64,000 nt of DNA from Phoronis australis (lineage: Eukaryota; Phoronida; Phoronidae), in NCBI GenBank assembly GCA_002633005.1, contig NMRA01000448.1:186001-250000 (forward strand). Reading direction: 5' to 3'. Below, piece after piece: positions 13,401 to 23,400 of the stretch. Within the stretch, counting starts at the first letter, position 1. Each line of letters begins with the position of its first letter. Made by a program: the position numbers and the translations under genes. The notes beneath the pieces were generated by a model, which had not been told where the DNA came from, did no database searches, and was given only the letters and a program-made list of their open reading frames with translations.

Positions 13401-16400
13401 ATCCTTCTTTGTTTTCAAGAATATTGTGGAATAGTGATGAGTACACTAGCTAACCATGGTATGTTACTAATTCTGTGATTAACAGAAACAGCAAATGTTA
13501 TAACAAATCATTATACCAAAAAGTTCCTGACCAGTTATATTTTTCATTCACACGTCACTATACAAGTTGCTATTTTCTGTTAATACATGTGTATATGTAT
13601 GGGACATTCAGTTTAAAAGCTCATGTTTTATTGATGCAAAGTGCTTAGTTCTTTATTCCATAAAATAGCCATTGTTAACAGTAATTTTAAGCTTTGATTT
13701 AATAAATTGATAGGTCTGTTTTTGCATGACACCATCTGTATTCATGATATTTTGATAAAATTAAATTTAGGCCTCCTGCTGCATGTCTTGCACCAAACCC
13801 AAAAGTATTTTTTATTAGTGTTGTCTAAAACTTGTTTACAATATTCAAAGAAACTACGAACCGTTATCTTATTAAAGAATTGAAATATTTGTCCTAAGCA
13901 ACCAGCGTTCTCCAACGCTACTTAGCTGCCATCTGTTGTTTTAGTTGATAGTTGGTGATATTCACCGAATCCACAAGTTCACCAAATGATATCCTTTGTT
14001 TTATCAGGTTGAAAGAATTTGCCAAATTATATGATGTAATAAAAAATGAGAGGAACAAGTGCGTCAACCTTATTCAGACGAGTACCCAGAAGGCAGCGGA
14101 GATGAGAGAAAAGATCAAGATTCTGTTGAATGAAATGGAAATCCTTCGAACAGCTGTGGCCCAGAAAGAAAGGTGTGCAGTGTCTTCTGAGCTCAATTTC
14201 ATACATTTTATATTCACAGAATTTTTTTCCGTAAAATAATTTTAGCAAAATATGGAAGTAAAGGATGTCTGCTTAAAGTGTGTTTACTCAAGCTTTCACA
14301 TGCGTGTCTGTGATTAGAATTGCACTAAGAAGTTTTAGTACGGTAATTAAAGAAAAATTATAAAAATGCACAATTTTGAAAATGTTTCTTTACAATTTAT
14401 TGTCACTCCAAAATTTAGTTGAAGAAGCCAGCTTCCAGTTATCCATAACTTAACTTTTATTTAACCCTGTCTTGTACTAGGTATTCATAAAGTTGCAAAA
14501 AAGTCTATTCCCACTCACTGTGTTTAGTTGCCATCAACAGCAATAATTTCTCCAGTCGTCCTAAGTTCAGAAATCACATCTGATCTGAGTAAGGTACCTA
14601 CCAGAGGTCTTTTTAGTGTCGAGTGGACGGTCTTTTTCAAAAGTAATTTTTTTCAAATCAAAAATTGACAAAGCTAAACAAAGTTTTAAGGTGTGGTGTA
14701 ACCGTTATTGTTTTGATCATTTGGTCAGGTTACTTCAAAAGCAGCGTCTCAAACATCTCAGTAGCATCGTCATTCGCGATTCCCTCCGCAATGAGGTGGC
14801 CAAGCAGCAACGCATTGAAGACGAGATGCGCGAGAAACGAGAACAACAGAAGATGGACATCAACAAGTTGAACATTATGATCAACCAGGCAGAGGAGGAT
14901 ACGGTTGAGCTTAGGAAGAAGTATGAGACAGCAGTCCAGCACAGGAATGACCGGGGCATTCAGCTGATTGAGCGGAATGAAGAAGTGTGTATCTTCTATG
15001 AGAAGGTCAACATACAGGGTAGGTGTGCAGGGATGCAGGACTCTATGGCGGATTTAGCAGAAGGTGCGCTACCCCCTCAGGTTATGGCCAAGCAAGTAGC
15101 GATGCGCCATGTATTTTGGCTGTCTGTCCTTCGTGTGGTCACGCCTCAAGTATTCAAACAAAATGACCCGAAATTCCCCATCATGGCAGCTCAGCAGAAG
15201 CTAAATTCATTGTCAGAGAAGTCTTCTTTTATGACCAAGAATCAATATGACTTAACAAGAGAGTTTATAAGATTGCTAGGCCATCCTGCAATTATAATTC
15301 TGCCGCCATGATAATCATCACTAGTCATTGTTGCTGTTAATAGAGTTAGTCATTATGACAGAGAAAAAATGTTTTGTCTTTCAGTGATTACTTTTGTCAT
15401 GAACTGTTTTCACCGCCCCTTCATGATATCCTAGATTCACCATTAGACTCCATTGAGTCTCTTTCACAGGAAAGTTTGTAATTAACTACCTTTTTGATTG
15501 ACGCCATTCAAACAAACTTGTTGAGTCTGATCTTGTGGAATAATTAAGTGTCAGTTTTTCCAAGCTTAGGAATCTCTTTTAATCTGAGTGAAGAAGGAGT
15601 TGAGGCTAGATTTGTATTGTTATATGGTCTAAGTTTAATGGTTTGATTTATTTTTAATCAAACGTTAGTACTTTAGGCAGAAGATAATTTTATTGGATTG
15701 TATAAATAGTCGAAAAACATGAATTTTGTTTTGGATACGTGCTTGAGACTGCTTGAAATAAAACGCAATCAAGTGTATAATAGAAGCAAAACTATCGCCA
15801 TTTCACGAGGTAACTGAAATATAACATCAAGTGCTGCGTATGATTTGCAGAGACCATGATCAGGAATGGTGACGTAGAGATGCAGGCCCGTGAGGAAGAA
15901 ATACGCTTCTTGAATATGCAGAGTAAGGAGGAACAGAGGTGTATTGACCTGTTGAGGAAACAGGTGCCGAACAAGAAGAACCTGGAGAATGAGCTAACCA
16001 CGCTGCAGATACAGGTAATGGGTGCGTTAGGTGGGCTTGTGTGTACATCATGCAAGCACGTTATTTCGCACAAAATAATTTAATTATATTTTTGTAATAG
16101 GTTGTGTGGAATAAACTGAATATACAGAGTTCATGGTGACCAAGCATTGCCAACTGTCCATGTACGAATTTAAGGAATGTCGCCTGTGATGAGTTGTCAA
16201 TGTGGTTAGTTAACAGTAATTATGTTACTGTATTCTGTTTCATTATAAAAGTACTTTTACCGTATTCTTGGTGAAACGCTATCATGTATATTGCGTCACA
16301 CTAATCTGGGTCATCATATGTTTGCAACAGAATCTGTTATGAATGGATGAATGAAGTGATGAATATACAATGTTCAGACCTTATCATCACAGTTAAATAG

Positions 16401-19400
16401 GTGTTGATTACTGTTGGGTCTCCATTAACTGACTCTGTGCAATTCAGGTGGGGCAAGAAATTCCCCTTGTGCGAAATAATTGAGGGGCATAATATTATTT
16501 TTCTTAATAATTTTGAGTGTTCGAAATGAGGTGATGTGCTAAATTTGTGGAGAATTACCGTAACATGTAGAGAAATGTGCACATGAAAATGCTGTAAAAT
16601 CTACACATTTGTGACATAGTATGACTAGACTTCTATTTCATTGCTGTTGATACAACTGGTGTGCGTTCAGTAACGCTAGGACCTACGCTAGGACCTAGCT
16701 AAAATCTAGCCAAAGTCGTGTTCTCATTTAAAATACACGACAATATCTCATGTTATCTCGTGAAGTCTTGCTTTTTAGCGAGGTCATAGTGTTACTGAAC
16801 AGGAGGCTGATGTCTGATCAAATAATTGATTGGCAGTGTTCAAATGTACACCAATGACTCTTTTAACTGGCACCTTATGAAGGTCTTATTGGAAACCCTA
16901 AATTGAATAAAGGTTAGCCGTGCCCTTATAGTTTCCTGTTTTTGACTGAAAGATTTATCGCATGCACTTTAAAAGGTGCAGTTGTATGATTTCATCATTG
17001 TAGTGTTTTATGAACTGTAAAAGAGGTATTACTTCGTCTTTAATAAGTTATCTATGGCTGTTTCAGTTATCCCAGTGTCAGGACCGCATGTTGGAGCTAG
17101 AGAAGAACTTGGAAAACCCGTACGATGAGAGTCGTGTCCGGTTCCTGGAGGGAAAGGACATGACACCCGCTGAGCTGCAGTCAAAAGTGGAAGAGTTGGA
17201 AACGCGACTGGCGGAGAAGGAAGAACAGTTGCTGGAGAAGGCGTTGATCTTTGAACAAGTGACCAGGCTGGCTAGCAGGGTCAAGGCCAAGACAGATAAT
17301 GGAAAGGATGAGACACTGTCATTAGCCAAGAAGGTAAGGCGAGCGGAGAATGTTCTTTAAAATACGTTATTAGGAAAAATGTAGTGTATGATAGTTAAAG
17401 TTAAGCCCAGAAAGTGCTAGGAAGAATTATATTTGAAAATGAGTGGGCATGTTGTGGGAGACGAGTGCTTGTCAGACAACATTGATGGGACAATATTTGA
17501 CCCTTTTTGCTGAAGCTTTTTGGTTTCATTGGGTGTTGTTGTCGAAAAGATGCTTTGAATTTTATGTTCAGACATTGCTGAATGGGCAAAAATGGCATAG
17601 TCCATTGAGTTCTTTAGACTGATTGAAAATGTCTTTTTTGGAAAAGTGGGAAGTAAAACAAGTGGGGGTGTGATGGGGAGGATTGCGGCTTCTGATTATG
17701 TGAAAATTTTGTAAAATGTGTGTGGCTTGTCTTGGCAGGAACGTGTTTGATAGCTTAAAATATTGGGTGACATATAGTGGGAAATGAGTGTTTGTCAATG
17801 CATTACCAGTAGTAATAGGAAAAGTTTGGCCTTTTTAATTAAGATTTTTGGTTTGGCTTTTTTGAAGACAAGATTCTTAAATTTCATGTCTTAACATTAC
17901 TGAAAATGATGGTTTAGGTTACAACATTGTCAGTCTTGCAAATGTGAACGACCTGCCACTGGCAGTCAGAGATGTCACTTGACGGGCGCCATACGCTTAC
18001 GTTCTGTTCTGTATGTTTCAGGTGAATGACTTACAGGCCAAGATCAAAGAGGTCACTCGTAAGATGATGGCCACTGTGTCTGAGCTGTCAATGCAGCAGG
18101 CCGAAGCGTTGAAACTACAGCACGTTGTCAAGGAGAAGCAAGCACACATAGAGCATGTGAGTTGTTTTGTGCACGAGTAGCTTAAGTGCAGTAAAAGTGG
18201 CACTATCCAAATTTGGCCAACTTCAGAACGTCATCTCTTACAGATGGGACATTTTTTAATTCTTTTGAAACTTGCAAATGCTGCTTTATGCTCTGCTCTC
18301 CAAAATATTATTAGGAATTGTTTGCAAAATGTTAAATTTTTTTTACTCTTATGATTTTCACGGAAAAAATCAAAAGTTGCATAAAATGAAAGTGAAATAA
18401 TTTAGAAAACTGTTATTATAATAGCATTTTTGGAATATTGATGTACCTACCTTTATTATTAAGTCATGGTCACATGACTCAATTTTACTATTAATACATA
18501 GTCACATGACTCAATTTTACTATTAATACATAGTTACATGACTCAGTTTTACTATTAAGACATGGTCACATGACTCAATTCGTGGCAGATTGATAAAAAA
18601 ATCAAAATGAAATCCCACAGACCTTCTACTTTCAGAAAATGTAATTTACTGACTTCAAATCTATAGTTTTGTTGAGATTTGGCTAAATATAACTTGTCAA
18701 TAAGGTCCTCCTACCTAACCTTTGAAACGTACAAAGTTCCTCATTGTTCTGAGTAATATTTTTTCTTGTTTATAAAAACTTCCTAAAATCTGGCCATTAA
18801 AAGTCTAACTTCAGTCAAGTCAAAAATTGTAAGTATGGAAGTTGTAATTGAAAATGTTGCAGCCAAGGTACTGAGAATGTTTTGTGCAACAGATACATTA
18901 GAATTTCCTTGCCATTATTGAGTGACAGTCTGCACAATACATCTCTCAGCCGATGCCTTTGTGTGGCACAACTTATTTTACAATCCAGCATACACTAAGT
19001 TATCATTTCCTCATTGAAGGCCAATGGCTGAGTTGAAACATTCACTCATGTTATCTTTCAGTGTTACGTTCGTATGGAGAAAGGCGAGCCCCCTAGTACT
19101 GAGATTGAGGCTGAATACCAAAAGTCTCTCCGTGTTGAGGAGAGACGATTGAGGGAAAAGGAAGAAGCCAAACTGGTACGTGTATGTCAAGTCAGTTATG
19201 TTGAAATGACATGCAAATGACACTGGGTGCAGATAAAGTCCGTGTTTATGGATTATTTCAAATTACTTTTCGGGCTCCTTCACTAGTGGTAATTTCAGTT
19301 TAGATGAAAAGAAAGATTGTTGTATTGATTCAGGTTTAATTATCATTCACGGGAAATTCACCATTTTTTGATTTAAACCTCTTACTGATATGAAATTGGT

Positions 19401-19894
19401 TTCGAATTGTTCCTTGACCAAAATAGATGTGATTTATGGCCATGGAAGGAACTAGCGGGTCTTTATTGCTAGAGACCGTACCCAGGAGATAAAGTGACGT
19501 ATTGCGACTATTCAGCTTTTAGAGCCTTGTCTCAAGCAAGATAAAAAATTCTCAACTGAGTAAGGAACAAGTAGAGACCAATTTTATAGCAGTAACTGGT
19601 ATTAATCAAAAATTTTTGTCAACAGAATGCAGGTTTATTGTCTCTTTAAACCAGTATTGCCAAAAGTAATCGAATGTTTTGTTTCTCTAGGTGGCAGAAG
19701 AAGCAGAGCAGTACGTTATCGCAGGTGGAGTCAGTACAACTGCCGAGCCTCGACCCAATGCTTACATTCCCGACGACGAGAATGAGTTACCAATTCCACG
19801 CCCGTATGGCGCTCATGCACCATTTAAGCCCCAAGAAGCAGGATCTAGTATGAGGCACATACGCAAACCTGTGCCCAAACCCATTGAAATTTAA
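1354..19894 (+). CDS. CCDC146: CCDC146 orthologue (15 coding exons, 5' end missing)
   Basis: Gene-level span. Fifteen exons with GT-AG borders and matching phases give about 903 codons ending in TAA; the human protein is about 955 residues, so only the extreme N terminus is absent and probably lies left of the window. Nearly the whole product is heptad-rich coiled coil. Recognition rests on collinear matches to the CCDC146 family: [20 protein letters not shown] in the first exon, DLNLR and [45 protein letters not shown] with [10 protein letters not shown], and the signature C-terminal tail with [17 protein letters not shown] and [14 protein letters not shown]. Family knowledge: CCDC146 (Chlamydomonas MBO2) is a microtubule-associated axonemal/centriolar protein needed for normal sperm flagella. 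The downstream neighbour, Kv4, is convergent and functionally unrelated. Exon borders were read by eye without transcript data. Confidence 0.95.
2640..2849 (+). CDS. CCDC146: CCDC146 exon 2
   Basis: 210 nt, acceptor CTTCCGTAG, donor GTAGGT. The first base completes the codon split with exon 1. Encodes [20 protein letters not shown] and [16 protein letters not shown], coiled coil. The upstream in-frame ATG at 2602 is intronic and is not a start. Confidence 0.9.
3450..3507 (+). CDS. CCDC146: CCDC146 exon 3
   Basis: 58-nt exon, too short for an ORF scan. Acceptor TGTTTTCAG, donor GTAAAT. With the split codon from exon 2 it reads [19 protein letters not shown], collinear with the family. Confidence 0.88.
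3785..4930 (-). mobile_element. Non-LTR retrotransposon relic (RT C-terminal part and 3' tail)
   Basis: Read on the minus strand, several frames carry the conserved end of LINE reverse transcriptases: [17 protein letters not shown], then [10 protein letters not shown], then [13 protein letters not shown] with LLDKLQP, then SHKYNTG and [15 protein letters not shown], split by stops and frameshifts. Between the FDYCDIVW and LQKLQNKA blocks there is an extra stretch around 4470-4600. The element ends in an (AATA)n-type tail at 3788-3811, which is its 3' end. It is 5' truncated. The clade (CR1/L2/Jockey-like) is not settled. Confidence 0.8.
5065..5315 (+). CDS. CCDC146: CCDC146 exon 4
   Basis: 251 nt, acceptor CTCTGTAG, donor GTAAGA, phase 0 in and 2 out. 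Encodes [20 protein letters not shown], then [10 protein letters not shown] and INSL-type linker [20 protein letters not shown]. The NLREELAS block is conserved in CCDC146. Confidence 0.92.
5362..5500. repeat. Interspersed repeat related to 25190-25345
   Basis: Starts ACAGTAAAACTTGCATGAGT and resembles ACAGTAAAACCGCATGAGCC at 25194. The shared CAGTAAAACYxGCAT start looks like the end of a pogo/Tigger-like element, but no partner terminus is clear here. Confidence 0.35.
5800..6660 (-). repeat. Intronic tandem array, ~145-bp monomers with CCTAGTGGC cores
   Basis: The core CCTAGTGGC (or a one-base variant) occurs at about 5919, 6036, 6181, 6327, 6480 and 6624, mostly 144-153 bp apart. Between cores, units repeat AAATTTGGCA and GGATTCGA-type blocks. 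In reverse complement it matches the units of the 37.1-39.4 kb array (GGATTCGA ... GCACCxCCTAGTGGCCATTTT), so both are one family. ORFs here are by-products of the repeat. Confidence 0.8.
7764..7820 (+). repeat. Tandem repeat, 3 x 19 bp with GTCACATGAC core
   Basis: Three copies of ACTAAGGTCTGGTCACATG starting at 7764, 7783 and 7802, with one mismatch in the middle copy. Lies in the intron before CCDC146 exon 5. Confidence 0.85.
8466..8693 (+). CDS. CCDC146: CCDC146 exon 5
   Basis: 228 nt, acceptor TTTGCAG, donor GTGAGT. Encodes [20 protein letters not shown] and [16 protein letters not shown], continuous coiled coil. The intron before it (5316-8465) carries the 145-bp repeat array. Confidence 0.92.
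9028..9214 (+). CDS. CCDC146: CCDC146 exon 6
   Basis: 187 nt, acceptor CTTCACAG, donor GTGAGC, ending in phase 0. Encodes [20 protein letters not shown] and [20 protein letters not shown], one of the most conserved CCDC146 stretches. Confidence 0.94.
9844..9906 (+). CDS. Candidate cassette exon of CCDC146 (63 nt)
   Basis: A 63-nt open segment between a good acceptor (CTGCCTCTAG after a pyrimidine-rich tract at 9781-9840) and donor GTAGGT. It is phase 0 at both ends, so it fits between exons 6 and 7 without shifting frame. It would add 21 residues, [17 protein letters not shown] at its end, exactly three heptads. Joining exons 6 and 7 directly already matches the human protein length here, so this is an optional insertion or chance. 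Confidence 0.35.
10889..11110 (+). CDS. CCDC146: CCDC146 exon 7
   Basis: 222 nt (74 codons), acceptor CTTATGTAG, donor GTATGG. Encodes [20 protein letters not shown], matching the family's PKDD-STL block, then [12 protein letters not shown] and [20 protein letters not shown]. Confidence 0.94.
11164..11241 (+). repeat. Tandem repeat, about 4.3 x 18 bp
   Basis: Unit TGTTGAATGTGTAAGACC with few mismatches, starting about 50 bp after the donor of CCDC146 exon 7. It translates as a CVRPVE-type repeat in an open frame that continues from the exon, but this is intronic. Confidence 0.85.
11990..13080 (+). mobile_element. LINE reverse-transcriptase relic in CCDC146 intron
   Basis: Plus-strand frames with stops and shifts carry PSWWDDE (about 12319), then [20 protein letters not shown] and [19 protein letters not shown] (12740-12870), then [20 protein letters not shown] and [20 protein letters not shown] (12915-13050), ending in LYEEQA. 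These are RT motifs of endonuclease-type non-LTR elements. Both ends are truncated and there is no intact ORF. Confidence 0.85.
13168..13301 (+). CDS. CCDC146: CCDC146 exon 8
   Basis: 134 nt, acceptor CCTCACTTCAG, donor GTAAGT. Encodes [20 protein letters not shown] and [17 protein letters not shown]. It lies only about 90 bp downstream of a LINE reverse-transcriptase relic. Confidence 0.92.
14008..14172 (+). CDS. CCDC146: CCDC146 exon 9
   Basis: 165 nt, acceptor TTTATCAG, donor GTGTGC (weaker than its neighbours). Encodes [20 protein letters not shown] and [17 protein letters not shown], nearly identical to the family's REFAKLYD-IRNERNK block. Confidence 0.95.
14729..15018 (+). CDS. CCDC146: CCDC146 exon 10
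   Basis: 290 nt, acceptor TTTGGTCAG, donor GTAGGT, phase 1 out. Encodes [52 protein letters not shown] and [12 protein letters not shown]. The last two blocks are diagnostic for CCDC146. The frame stays open for about 290 nt past the donor, but homology resumes at 15851. Confidence 0.95.
15851..16014 (+). CDS. CCDC146: CCDC146 exon 11
   Basis: 164 nt, acceptor GATTTGCAG, donor GTAATG. Encodes [20 protein letters not shown] and [20 protein letters not shown], collinear with the family. Confidence 0.93.
17067..17333 (+). CDS. CCDC146: CCDC146 exon 12
   Basis: 267 nt (89 codons), acceptor GCTGTTTCAG, donor GTAAGG. Encodes [40 protein letters not shown] and [20 protein letters not shown]; the RFL-GKD and EQVxRL blocks are family hallmarks. 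Confidence 0.95.
18022..18156 (+). CDS. CCDC146: CCDC146 exon 13
   Basis: 135 nt (45 codons), acceptor TATGTTTCAG, donor GTGAGT. Encodes [20 protein letters not shown] and [13 protein letters not shown]. Confidence 0.93.
18200..18720 (+). repeat. Interspersed repeat, copy 1 (relatives at 53210-54060)
   Basis: Shares ordered blocks with 53210-54060 in the same orientation: TCCAAATTTGGC, TAGGAATTGTTT, TAATTTAGAAAACTG, GGCAGATTG, and AATAAGGTCCTCCTAC (cf. GATAAGGTCCTACAC). It lies in the intron between CCDC146 exons 13 and 14. No coding content; class unknown. Confidence 0.65.
18463..18582 (+). repeat. Tandem repeat, 4 x 32 bp with GTCACATGAC core
   Basis: GTCACATGACTC (one copy GTTACATGACTC) at 18469, 18501, 18533 and 18565, exactly 32 bp apart, separated by AATTTTACTATTAATACATA. 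It sits inside the interspersed repeat of 18200-18720. Confidence 0.92.
19062..19175 (+). CDS. CCDC146: CCDC146 exon 14
   Basis: 114 nt (38 codons), acceptor TATCTTTCAG, donor GTACGT. Encodes [20 protein letters not shown] followed by a charged [15 protein letters not shown] helix. Confidence 0.93.
19691..19894 (+). CDS. CCDC146: CCDC146 terminal coding exon
   Basis: 204 nt including TAA at 19892-19894, acceptor GTTTCTCTAG. Encodes the family's invariant, non-coiled C-terminal tail: [54 protein letters not shown]. This tail is the clearest single identifier of the gene. Confidence 0.97.
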   Translation: MAEEAEQYVIAGGVSTTAEPRPNAYIPDDENELPIPRPYGAHAPFKPQEAGSSMRHIRKPVPKPIEI

Positions 19895-20455
19895 TTCCCA
19901 GTGAGGCATTTTCGTAGACAGTGAACCTCGTAAATTCTAGTGTTTGGCAACATCGATCGTAAGATTAATTTTGATGACAAGAGAATGTTGGTGGTCAAGA
20001 CAGGTTTTGAAGTCTGAACATTTGATTGTCAGTTGCTTTGCGATTATTTATTTTGTACAGCAGTGAACTAAGAACATGTGGTAAACTGTTTGTACATCAA
20101 AGTATATCTAGTAGATTTATTGTACTTTTAATCCAATGCTTTGATGCATTTATTACAAACAAGTCCAATTATCATGGATTTTGAAAATTCTGTGGTGAGG
20201 GAGACACAGCATTTAATAAGCATTTTTTAAAATTACCGCTTACCTTCTTCGTCACGATTTTAGTTTTCAAATTATTGTTCAATAAGTAATAATAGCATTC
20301 GTTTTGTTCTTTAATTTTGTCATTTTGTCTTGTGTAAATGTATTAATTACTGCAAAAGGTTTAAGTGCAGTTTGTAATTTCAAGTGTTATCAAACATGTG
20401 TTCAACCGTTTTCTATACGCCATTATGGAAATAAAGTAATATTTTGTTAACTACT
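19895..20455 (+). other. CCDC146: CCDC146 3' UTR with poly(A) signal
   Basis: AT-rich sequence without an ORF after the stop codon. AATAAA lies at 20430-20435, followed by a GT/T-rich stretch (GTAATATTTTGTT and GGCAAGTGTTGTTTT) typical of a downstream element. The exact cleavage site is not determined. Confidence 0.7.
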
Positions 20456-20459
20456 TAGT

Positions 20460-23400
20460 GGCAAGTGTTGTTTTAATGAACATGGGCACTGTACACAGTA
20501 AGTGGCAAGTCAAAAGTGCATGTTGGATTTTAACTCAACTTGGGACAAATATCGTGGAACCGGTATTTTCCATCTTGCCATTCAAGTCAAAATCAATTTT
20601 CCATTAGAAAAAAAATGTCCGATTGATGAAAACGTGTGCAAGTTTTACTAAAATATGTCTCACTTGAAGTTAAGGTGGTATTATTGACTAGTGCACAGTC
20701 CTAAAGGTACAGTGAAACCGACTGCTCAGCTGCATTCCACAGAACATGACAAACAACCACGCAATTAGAAATTACTAATACCAGGTGCGGATTTACCAGG
20801 GGGTCTAGACCCCTTGCCCCTCCTTTACATTGCTGTAATGGAGGAAAGTCAAGCACCCCCTGCAGCTGTATCGGGTACACTCAGTACCACAAGGAACTGA
20901 CGTAAGATACCATATAAAAAACAAGAGAGTAAGTGAAATGTTACATGTATTTAAAAAAATGCCCACAACATAACAACACTGGACTGGCTGTTTAAACACA
21001 CACTGTTGCTAGGCAGGCACTGTGTTCTCCAACACAGCACGTGTACTGGCATTACCACACCCTGCTGTTACAAGTGATGTGTCAACACATACACAACACA
21101 CAAATCACTAGTAAACGTACAAATGGTAAAGTTAACTTACAACCTGTTACCAATGAGATTGGCCAATTCTGAGAGCCAAGCCTCCGTCCACAATTAAAAA
21201 ACGAGAGGGATAAGTTGTTAATCCCAACCTATATAACTAAGACCTAATTAAAGCTATTTATCTTGGTTCGACAAGAGGCTTGTATTTCTACTGACAATTG
21301 CGTAACTTGAATAAACAAAAATTTGAGTGATATGTTTTACTCCATGTAACAATAAGTAATTAAATGGATAATTAACAAGTCCCGTCCAAGTAAGAGAAGT
21401 TCAGAGAACATGATTACACACAATGGCATAGTAAAGATGAACACTTAACCCAAAATGATAAACTGGAGCAGATTTTCCATAAAATAGTAAAAGCTTTGGG
21501 TAGAATACTGTCTAACTTTGGAGCGTGCACTTATAACAATTCAGCCAGTGCATCGTTTACTTTTTTGGTTTATCAACTATAAATAACCATAATAAATAAT
21601 CAACAGAGAATGTAAGAAAAGTAGATAAGTCATGTATACCAAGTACAGTTTAAATAAGCAAACATTTCTGCCTAATTTGTGTCACTACAGCAATAAAACA
21701 GCATGCCAGTAACATCCAAGCATTAATGTTTAAAACACATTTTCATCAGAAGCTTTCCAATGATCCCAAAAAATGCTCTGGTACACTTTACCTAGCCCTG
21801 CGATTATCATGTCTGACAACCAAACAATTAGGTTTGACCTCATGATTGTACTAAGTAAGACTTTATTTTCTCACATACAAAAACCTAAAAGCAAGACATT
21901 GATTAAAAACAAAACTCCAATCGAATAAAAACCTCAAGCCAAGCAAATGAGAGTTATTAAAAACGGTCACCCCGAAATGTTACTCGCTTACAAATCAAAT
22001 CACGCCATAAAACCAACTCTACATCAGCGTCAATAAAGCTAAATCTACAGCAAAATGGGGGAGGGTTAGCATCAGCTGCCAAACGCTGCAACCTTCCCTC
22101 CCCCTACTACATCTAACTGCTGTTCAGGCCAGCCCAGTGAAGTGGAGTACAACAAACAGCTATTTAACATACCAGTCTAAACAGTCAGTATTTGTATTTA
22201 TATTTATATATATATATATATGTATACCTGTACAAGATATGGTGTTACACGCACCAGAAACGAACTACTAATAAATACAAGCAATTTACAGCCTTGGGTT
22301 AGGGAAAAGGTGAAATTCAAAAAAGTAAACAACTGCTGCTTCGGATATCCTTTCTGTAAATCCACTTACAAATCAAGGAAAACTGTCCTTGACATTGATA
22401 TATTGGCTCATTGTCACTCCTGATTAAAGCAAAATTAGAGTACCTAAAACTCAACAAAGACGGGAAATCTCATTTCCAATATTCAATTCAGTCCATTTTT
22501 GATCCAACCAGCACCCAGTAACTTTCTAAAAAAATAAACAATGGGCAATACCCCTCCACTGACCATAAAGCCTTCACCTTCAAAGAAAGACACAGAAGGT
22601 ATTTTTCATACGTTCAGCACTATCCATTATAAAACTGCATATTTTGAGCTCACCAATGAGAAAAGGAACATTGCCCAACAAGCCTAGTAAAAATGTTTAA
22701 AATGTCAGCAAGTTCTTGTTGACCCATAACAGGAGAGATGCTCGCAAGATCACAAGATTTCTTTGTAATGCATGGAATTATGTCATGAACATTTGTGCTA
22801 TCTTATCAATCTCACAAGAGCCTCGCGTTACACAACATAGTCCTCGACTCGGACCAAATATTTTTATTCAAAATCGCACTCGAAATTATTTGTAATACTT
22901 TCTCCTCCATTTGGTGTGAACTGGAGATATTAATCTATTATTTTGTGCCTGAGTACATTACTGTATACATGAATGACTGAGTATTCCTATTTTGCACTTA
23001 ATGACCCCAAATGTCAGTTTTTTTACCAGAGTTCCTAGGGGTCACCAAGAACAAAGGTGGACTATACAGTGGTTTAGTAATTTGCAATATGTTGAAGCAC
23101 AGAATAATAGATAATTATCCCGAGTTCCTATAGAGAATGGAAAATATCAAAATAATCCCGGCCCCAGGTTGTAGTATTAAAATCAGCAGGACAATAAGAA
23201 TTCACAAGCAGCAAAACCATAGTCAAAGATTGTAGCGCCGCCACGCAACTAGCCATGTTCAAATGAGTGATGATGTGAGAAAGGACAAAAGAAAGCCTTC
23301 ACAACAACTACACAATACTAACAGTCCACACCCCACAGGATAAAGTATCCATAATATACACAGACGAGAAAACAATAAACAGGTCTAGTCAGAGACAGAT

